Source: Naganishia liquefaciens
Taxonomy: Eukaryota; Basidiomycota; Tremellomycetes; Filobasidiales; Filobasidiaceae
NCBI GenBank assembly: GCA_013423385.1
Contig: BLZA01000013.1
Coordinates: 62,001 to 126,000, forward strand
Direction: 5' to 3'
Length of the DNA stretch: 64,000 nucleotides
Positions 58,231 through 64,000 of this stretch are shown in pieces. A program made the translations under genes and the position numbers. Under the pieces are notes generated by a model that had not been told where the DNA came from, searched no databases, and worked only from the letters and a program-made list of their open reading frames with translations. The stretch's first letter is position 1. The number at the start of each line of letters is the position of its first letter.

Positions 58231-58516
58231 GATGCCAAGTAGATGACGGGTGCGAGAGACGGGTGCGAACGGGTGCGAAAGACGAGACGCCACCCGTCTC
58301 GCTGTGCCGTGAGGTTCTTATAGGCTCGGTGGGAAGCGTGGGCTGCGTGCGCGGGTAATCCGGCGAGCTGGCGTTACCCGGGGGGAACGCGCGAGTCACG
58401 TGACACGGGATGACCGCCCCGCCCCGCTCTGACATATTCCCTCTCCCTTCCTCTCCTACCTTCCCTCGCATCGCATCGCATCGCATCGCAGGCCCCGAAC
58501 GGCAGACGGACCACCA
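58231..58516. promoter_or_regulatory. Divergent promoter region, acyl-CoA synthetase / HIT protein
   Basis: This 286-base GC-rich gap contains three tandem-like copies of CGGGTGCGA (about 58247-58278), an inverted repeat CGAGACG/CGTCTCG (58283-58289 and 58295-58301), a palindromic TCACGTGA (58396-58403) and five GCATC-type pentamers next to the HIT start. TCACGTGA is a bHLH-type site. Confidence 0.5.
58466..58490. repeat. Pentanucleotide microsatellite (TCGCA)5
   Basis: Five perfect TCGCA units 27 bases before the start codon of the HIT-domain gene, so probably in its 5' untranslated region. Confidence 0.8.
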
Positions 58517-59394
58517 ATGCTCGACGCCCTCGCGCGATGTCTCGGTCTTACCCCGCGCGCGTACGCCGATCTCGAGGGCGGCGGAACCGCGAAAGGCTGT
58601 GTCTTTTGCCGCGTGACGCCCGAGAATGGATTCGACATGGTGGAAAGCGTATGTCGAGATCCCCCCCGCATTCCCCTTTCCTTGAGTGCGTTCTGGTCAA
58701 CTCATGTATTTAGGCGCCCTCGCGCCGTTGTAGAACGATGAAATGATCGCGTTCAGGGATAGGTGCGCGCTCTACGCCTGGGCGAGTGTTTTCTCGTCAG
58801 TTTGAGCCTCTGACCCCCAACAAGGAATCCCGGTGCGGCACAGCACCTCTTGATCATCCCGCGACGGCATATCTGTACGTCGGGCGGGGCCCCGGTTTCA
58901 AAAGATGGACAATGGTGCGGCACTTCTCATCATCATCGTGTAACCTCGCAGCGACGGTCAAAGATCTCCAACCACACGACATCCCACTCTGTGCGTCGCG
59001 GGCGCAATCAAATGTACTCGCTGCGTGACAAGATTGCTCATTCCGCCTCCAGTGACGCGCATGGAATCCCTCGGCGCGCGCCTCCTATCCTCATTCGGCG
59101 TTCCCCCAGAAGAGCAGAGGTACATCCTCCCCCCCCCCACGTCTCCCCGCGCGCTGAGAGCCAAACTTGTACTTTCCCAGACTAGGCTACCACATCCCGC
59201 CGTTTTCCTCCGTGCACCACCTGCACCTGCACGCGCTCTCGCTTCCGCTCAAGTCGTGGTGGCGCCGGCTCAAGTACCGGCCGACGACGCGCGGCGATTC
59301 GCGCGCGGGCAAGAGGTGGGGATGGTTTGTGACGAATCGGGATGCGATGGGGATCTTGAGCGAGGGCAAGAGGATCGGGATCACGTCGTCGTAG
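58517..59394 (+). CDS. HIT-domain (histidine triad) protein, HINT3/aprataxin-like
   Basis: Histidine triad proteins are nucleotide hydrolases or transferases. The ATG at 58517 gives MLDALARCLGLTPRAYADLE; the HIT zinc-like opening KGCVFCRVTPENGFDMVES follows. Small exons then encode NDEMIAFRDR (29 bases of exon), HLLIIPRRHI (the LVIP-RH motif), and TVKDLQPHDIPL. The catalytic histidine triad HLHLHAL lies in FSSVHHLHLHALSLP, preceded by GYHIPPF. The last exon ends KRWGWFVTNRDAMGILSEGK at 59394. CxxC, the H-hydrophobic-H-hydrophobic-H pattern and the trailing W/F-rich end match the HINT3 group. Exons in the middle (58800-59040) are very GC-rich and their exact joins are uncertain. Confidence 0.75.
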
Positions 59395-59529
59395 ATGCGG
59401 CGAGAGGTATCTTTTGTACACGGCAAGGGCAAGCGATGATGCCGCCCCGAAAGACCATACGATAGGATGACCGATCACTCGGACCTGTTACAACTCATCT
59501 GGGCCGGCCGAGGGGGGGGACACGCGCGC

Positions 59530-61571
59530 CTACGCCTTCTTGGTCTCCTTGCCCCTCACGCGCGACGGCCTCGCCGTCGTCGTCCGCTCGCGCTCCCCAC
59601 GCTCACTCCCGCGCTTCAACCCTTCCAAAAACGCCCGACTCGGCCGATACCCGCCCGCCTGCATCTCCTCGAGCACGAGCCGGAACCGCTCATCCCCGCG
59701 GGACCAGCACGCGCGCGCGATTCCTTCGTACGTCGCCAGCGCGGGCCTCAGCCTGCGCGATTTCATTTCCTCGAGCCAGTAAAAGGCCGGTTCCATGTCG
59801 CCGCTGGCCGGGAGTGTGTGCAGGTCGATCAAGTGGGCGTACGTATCGGCGTCCCGGGCCGTGGCGCCGCTGCCGCCGCCGCCAAGTTGGGCGTCCATGT
59901 CGGCGAGAATGAGCTGCGCCTGGTCGCGCGCGTTGCACCGGACGCACGCGGCGAGGAGCGTATTGAACGTCTCGACGTTGGGGACGACGTCAAACGCCGC
60001 GGCTTGACGGTAAATGACGACGGCGCGCTTCAAGTCACCGTACTCTTCGGCGGCCTTGAGCACGGCGTTGAACGCGGCGACGTCGATCCGCTCGCCGCGG
60101 ACCTGCAGCGCCTCGAGCGCGTCAAACCCGGCATCGACCCACTTGATGTCGCCCGGTCGGACCATACTCTCCACGAGCGGCCGCGCCGTCGCGAGCGTCG
60201 GCTCGATCCCGCCCGAGGCACGCATCGTGTCCAAGATCTGCAGTGCGTCGGGCAAGCTTCCGCGCGCGCAGAGCGCCTCGAGCACGGGCGCGTAGTGATG
60301 CTCGGCGCCGGGAATGCCGAGCCGGGCGAGCTGGGCCAAGGCGGCGGTGGCGAGTTGCGGATGGCCGTGGCGTGCGGACGCGTTGAGAATGAGAAGGAGC
60401 ACGCCCTCGTCGGGCTTGAAATCGGTGTGGACATTGATGAGCCTGTCCCATGCTGTTTCGATGCCTTGGATCTGGGGGGGGGGGCGGGGAAGAGGCGCAC
60501 GGGGGTTTAGTCGACTGGCGACAAAGACCCTCGCAGGACCCGCGGGGGGGGGGGACTCACATAATGACACTCGGCCGACGCCCGCAAGATCTCGGCCCAC
60601 GCGGCCTGCTCGAGCTCGCCATGCGCTGCTTGCCGCTCATACCCTTGCGCCAACTCGAGCGCGACCCTCGGTGCGGCATTCTGACACGCCACACGGACGA
60701 CGTCGCTCATGCGCTGCGCGGCCGGGGTCATCCCACGCATGCGCATCTCGGTCATGAGCGTCAGCACCGTTTCGAATCGGTTCCCGGCGAGTGCGGCACG
60801 GAGGAGGGCGTCGTACGTGGTCGGTGTCAGGGACTGGTAGAGGGCCGGGGTGTTTTGCGCGTGGTAGAGCAGGGAAGGCAGCAAGTGGGGATGCGGACGT
60901 GCGGCCTAGGGGGGGAAGTGGTGGTGGAGGGGAGGGAGTGTTAATGGAGCCCTGTCTAGCGCGCCGCCCAGTCGCGGGAAACCCACCTCGAGCAAGGTCT
61001 CGTACCCTCGGACACCGAGATCAATTCCACCGGCACGTGCATCCGTCCACGCACTCCATGCAATCTTCCATCCCAATCCCGTCCGCTCATGCGCGGCAAC
61101 CCCACCTTGCTCGCCGCCCCGCGAAACCGGCAAATCCCGCTCGGCCTGTTCTTCCCACAGCCAGGGCACGTCCTCGCCTTGCCTCGTGCGGGAATACTCT
61201 GCGGCGGCCTCGATCAACGCCCAATACGCACTCTTGCTCGGACTTGTCCCGCGCGCCTTCATGTACGCAAACACTTTGATCAAGCTCGGCAACGTGGTCG
61301 GGATCCGTCCGTCCAGCTCGATATCCGCGGGCCTGTCAAGATCCCGCCGATGCTTGTACGCATCAAAGGTGATATTCTTGGTATCGCGGAGCGGATTCCC
61401 CCGCTGCGGCACGCCGGCCTGGAAGTATTCCACACGGGCGAGCTGGTCCCTGCGCGGAGTGGCTGCGCGGGGCGGCGTGGAATGCACGAGGCGCCGCACG
61501 GGCGGGCAGGCCGGACATGGTGGGCGGCGTGTGCGTGCCAAGAGCGCGGTAGACTGGGTGCGTTTGAGCAT
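59530..61571 (-). CDS. Pentatricopeptide-repeat-like protein, probably mitochondrial
   Basis: The ATG at 61571 opens an R/A/S/T-rich leader without acidic residues (MLKRTQSTALLARTRRPPCP), a likely mitochondrial presequence. The exons (introns with ends at about 60906-60988 and 60472-60560) code a helical array: TYDALLRAALAGNRFETVLT, LMTEMRMRGMTPAAQRM, HHYAPVLEALCARGSLPDAL, QILDTMRASGGIEPTLA, DVAAFNAVLKAAEEYGDLKR, VETFNTLLAACVRCNARDQA, and ATYEGIARACWSRGDER. These are about 35-residue helix pairs with the PPR look (TFNTLLxACxR, A-x-x-x-x-x-M), though degenerate. Such proteins bind organelle RNA. The end is basic (RVRGKETKKA, stop at 59530). Its target cannot be inferred. Very GC-rich; head-to-head with the next gene. 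Confidence 0.72.
60472..60560 (-). other. Intron bordered at both ends by C11 tracts (PPR gene)
   Basis: On the minus strand the intron begins GTGAGT directly followed by eleven C (60544-60554), and ends with eleven C (60474-60484) then AG. The right tract acts as polypyrimidine tract; the left has no usual role. Confidence 0.75.
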
Positions 61572-61847
61572 GGTGGGCGGAGCGGCAGGCAAGCAAGCAA
61601 GCAAGAAGGGTAGGGTAGGGCTGGGTGGCCGCTGGGTGAATCCACGTTGGATGATGATGATGATGGCTGTCTGCTCGACCTGCATGCGATCGAGACGGAA
61701 ATTCCCCGCCGCACTATGACGTGTATTCTTTCCCCCCCTTACCCAGCCCCCGGCATATCGGCCCGATCAAGGGGTCTCCTCCCTCGCGTCTGCTGCACCA
61801 CCTCCCCTCTCGCTCTCCCTCTCCCCTCGCCCCCGCCATTGCCAGCC
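61572..61847. promoter_or_regulatory. Divergent promoter region, PPR-like / SmgGDS-like genes, with short tandem repeats
   Basis: A 276-base gap between diverging genes. It has a GCAA run (about 61590-61606), a TAGGG pair, an ATG/TGATGA run (about 61650-61664) and a CT-rich stretch just before the right-hand start codon, typical of fungal promoters. Confidence 0.45.
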
Positions 61848-64000
61848 ATGGACTCGTCACCCGGCCTCGCATCCCTCGCCGTCGCATTCCGCGACCCGGC
61901 ACAGCGCCACGACTATGCAACGGCGCATCCCGAGTTTATGCCCTGGCTTGGGCGCGTCGTCGAGCGTGTTCGGGAGACGACGACGCAGGGGGATGGAGAT
62001 GGCGACGACGCCGACGCCGAGCTAGGCGAGTTGTGCAAGCTCGTCGCCAATTTCGTCGCAGATGATGGTCGGTTCCTTCCCCCTCCTCGCCCTCCGCGTC
62101 GCCCACTGAAACCCGCTACAAGACACCAACAGATCGCTCATCTGCCAACACACCTCTTTCCTCGCCCTCGTGCGTTCCCGCATACATGCCCGCCGCCGCC
62201 CACCACACGGCCACGCATCACTCAAACCGCTCCTTGCATCCCTCCTCAACCTGCTCTTGTCGGAAACATACCTCGTCCCACACACGACACTCCTCCCTTG
62301 CTGGCTCCCGCTCGTCCGATGGGCAAACGAGCTGCATATCCCTGCTGCAGAGGGAAAGGATGAGGATGAGGGGGGGTGTGCGGTCGAGGAAAAAGCAACG
62401 ATGGCATCCTGGGCATGGCAGTGCGTGCATCGGCTCCTCGACGCGGCAGCATCCCATGATCCACCGCGCGAGATTCCCTCTCTCGACGCCGCCGCCGCCG
62501 ACGACGACGACGACGACCTCTTCGCCATCACGCACCACCTCTTCCGTCCCCTGACGCATTTCGCCGAACCTGCCGATGCCGTCGCTCCATCGCGCGGCGC
62601 GGGGACGATGCTTCCCGACCTGACAATCCTCGAAGCGTGTGCCGACGTCGTCTGCCTGCTCGCGGATCACCCTGCCGGAGGACGTCGTGTATGCTTGGGC
62701 GCCGTGCAGTCGCAGCAAGATACAACGGATGCGCACCTCCTCGTCCGGTTCATCGAGTACGCAGAGGTCGTTGATGGCTGGACGGGGGAGGATGCGGACG
62801 CGGACGCGGACGATGATTCCGAGTCCGAGCAAGAGGCCGAGTCACGGGTGCCATCACCACCGCCGCCGACGGACGCCCGGCCGGGGGAAAACGCGCTCGG
62901 CAGGGTGAAAGCCCGGCTGATGGCCTTGCTCGCGGACCTGTGTGCCGAGCCCGGAATACGGCTTTTCCCCACCGATGCCAGTGTGCGGAAAAGGGGCCTC
63001 GGGGGAACGCTCGTTCGGTGGATTGGGCACGACAGGAGGGATGATCTCGTGACGTGTGGTTTGCTCTGTATGGGCAACTATATCACCGACGGTACGTGTG
63101 TGTGTGTGTGTGTGTGTGCTCTTCTTACCCCTTGATCGAGCGACTGCCCGCCGGGGCTGAACCCTCCTCCCCCCTCCTACTTCTTCTAGACGCCCGCGCA
63201 CGCGAAATCACCTCCCAGCCACACCTCGTCGCCCACCTCACCCGGCTCCTCGACAGCACGGACCCGTCCACTCCACCACAGCGCACGCACGCCCTCCTCG
63301 GTGCGCTCCGCAACCTGGCGCTCGCGCCCAGCAGCACGGGCGCGTCAAACGTCAACCGCCAGCTCGCACCGCACGTCGTCGAGGCCGTCAAGAGAGCCGG
63401 GCTGATTATGCCCGGGATGGACCTCGTGGCGAGCGTACAGGGCGGAGCGGTCGGGCTAATGCGGTTACTTTGTCGTGGCGATGGTGAGCGAAACCCCTCA
63501 CACTTCCGAATAGACGGTAGCTCAACATCTCCCCCTCGCTCTTCGGTGTAGAGACCACCTCGCGCGAAACCCTGGCGGATGACGCCCTGACGTCGGCCAC
63601 GATGGACCTCTGGCAGCGCACAGACGATCAATCACTCAAGACCGAGATCGCGCGCTGGCTCGTCGTTCTCGCGCGCTCCGGGCCGCCGTCCCCTTTGCCG
63701 GCGGCGGACGATCGTGTCGTGCGCGCCGTGGCGGGTCTGCTGGGGCTAGGCGGGCAGCAAGAAGTGTTGTTGGCGGAAGGGGTGCTGGCGTTGGCGTTGC
63801 TCGCCAAGACGCCCGCCGGGGGTGAGTAGTCTGTGCTTTCTATGCAGTACAACTGATTTCGCTGACCTTTGTCTGTCCGGGGGACCCACCAGCGCGCACA
63901 GTGTACGACGTCTTGTCAGCCGCAGATGATAAAGCACTCGTATCCCTCGAAGCATATGCCACGAGCCCGACAGCCCCGCCGCCGGTTCTCTCCAACATTT
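61848..64000 (+). CDS. Armadillo-repeat protein, SmgGDS/RAP1GDS1-like (5' part, runs off the window)
   Basis: SmgGDS-type proteins are armadillo solenoids that bind prenylated small GTPases. The ATG at 61848 gives MDSSPGLASLAVAFRDPAQR. Repeats visible on spliced exons include LGELCKLVANFVADD, TILEACADVVCLLADHP, RVKARLMALLADLCAEPGIR, DDLVTCGLLCMGNYITDD (the GNxxxxDD pattern typical of SmgGDS), HALLGALRNLALAPSSTGAS, NRQLAPHVVEAVKRAGLI, SVQGGAVGLMRLLCR and SLKTEIARWLVVLARSG. Introns of 55-95 bases cut it, one carrying a GT microsatellite. An acidic loop (EDADADADDDSESEQEAE) separates two repeat sets. The 3' end is outside the window. Ataxin-10 or another ARM protein is the main alternative. Confidence 0.6.
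63096..63118 (+). repeat. (GT)n microsatellite in an intron
   Basis: 23 bases of perfect GT repeat begin four bases after the donor (GTAC) of an intron of the SmgGDS-like gene at 63092. The repeat is immediately downstream of the 5' splice site. Confidence 0.85.

Noticed and set aside
59467-60510. 347-codon plus-strand open frame rich in R, G, E and P
   Set aside because: It is the antisense of the PPR-like coding exon; the very GC-rich sequence leaves several frames open by chance.

Overview
This window is nuclear DNA of a fungus, almost certainly a basidiomycete. Nearly every gene is cut by several short GT-AG introns of about 45-65 bases. The gene set is fungal (Zn2Cys6 and NLPPSR-type bZIP transcription factors, OCH1-type mannosyltransferase, ATG27, SWI1, POL5), and the proteins carry the long acidic or Q/N-rich linkers usual in basidiomycetes. 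The intron density would fit a tremellomycete-like yeast, but that is inference. I see no rRNA, tRNA, CRISPR array or recognisable intact mobile element.

Layout: 1-1617 no confident gene; RMI1 (-); a bZIP factor (+); SYF2 splicing factor (-); a MOV10/SDE3-type RNA helicase (+); UTP16/BUD21-like (-) and POL5 (+), two nucleolar ribosome-biogenesis genes facing away from each other over 270 bases; ATG27 (+); a 4.2-kb gene-poor, AGCT-rich stretch (19204-23411); a Zn2Cys6 factor with an expanded inter-cysteine loop (+); YIPF6/YIP4 (-); TRM7 (+); SWI1-like ARID protein (-); BUD32 (-); a nitroreductase-family enzyme (-); cyclin H (-); an acidic FGDF-motif protein (+); the RFC5 clamp-loader subunit (-); OCH1-like (-); an unrecognised membrane protein with a possible TB2/DP1-like core (-); an acidic C2H2 protein (-); RPB5 (+); long-chain acyl-CoA synthetase (-); a HIT-domain protein (+); a mitochondrial PPR-like protein (-); and the 5' part of an armadillo protein resembling SmgGDS/RAP1GDS1 (+), which runs off the right edge.

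Most genes are housekeeping: genome maintenance (RMI1, RFC5), transcription (RPB5, cyclin H of TFIIH, SWI1), RNA processing and modification (SYF2, TRM7, and BUD32 of KEOPS), ribosome assembly (POL5, UTP16-like, perhaps the C2H2 protein), secretory pathway and autophagy (YIPF6, OCH1, ATG27, perhaps the FGDF protein). They do not form a pathway cluster.

The oddities are in gene architecture and composition: a GC-AG intron in RMI1, microexons of 12 bases in TRM7 and of 15 and 23 bases in the acyl-CoA synthetase, a clear rise in GC content near 56.7 kb inside the acyl-CoA synthetase gene, and the gene-poor island at 19-23 kb. I found no convincing undescribed multi-gene system; the best candidates for new biology are the membrane protein at 49179-51981 and the FGDF protein at 41286-44235.
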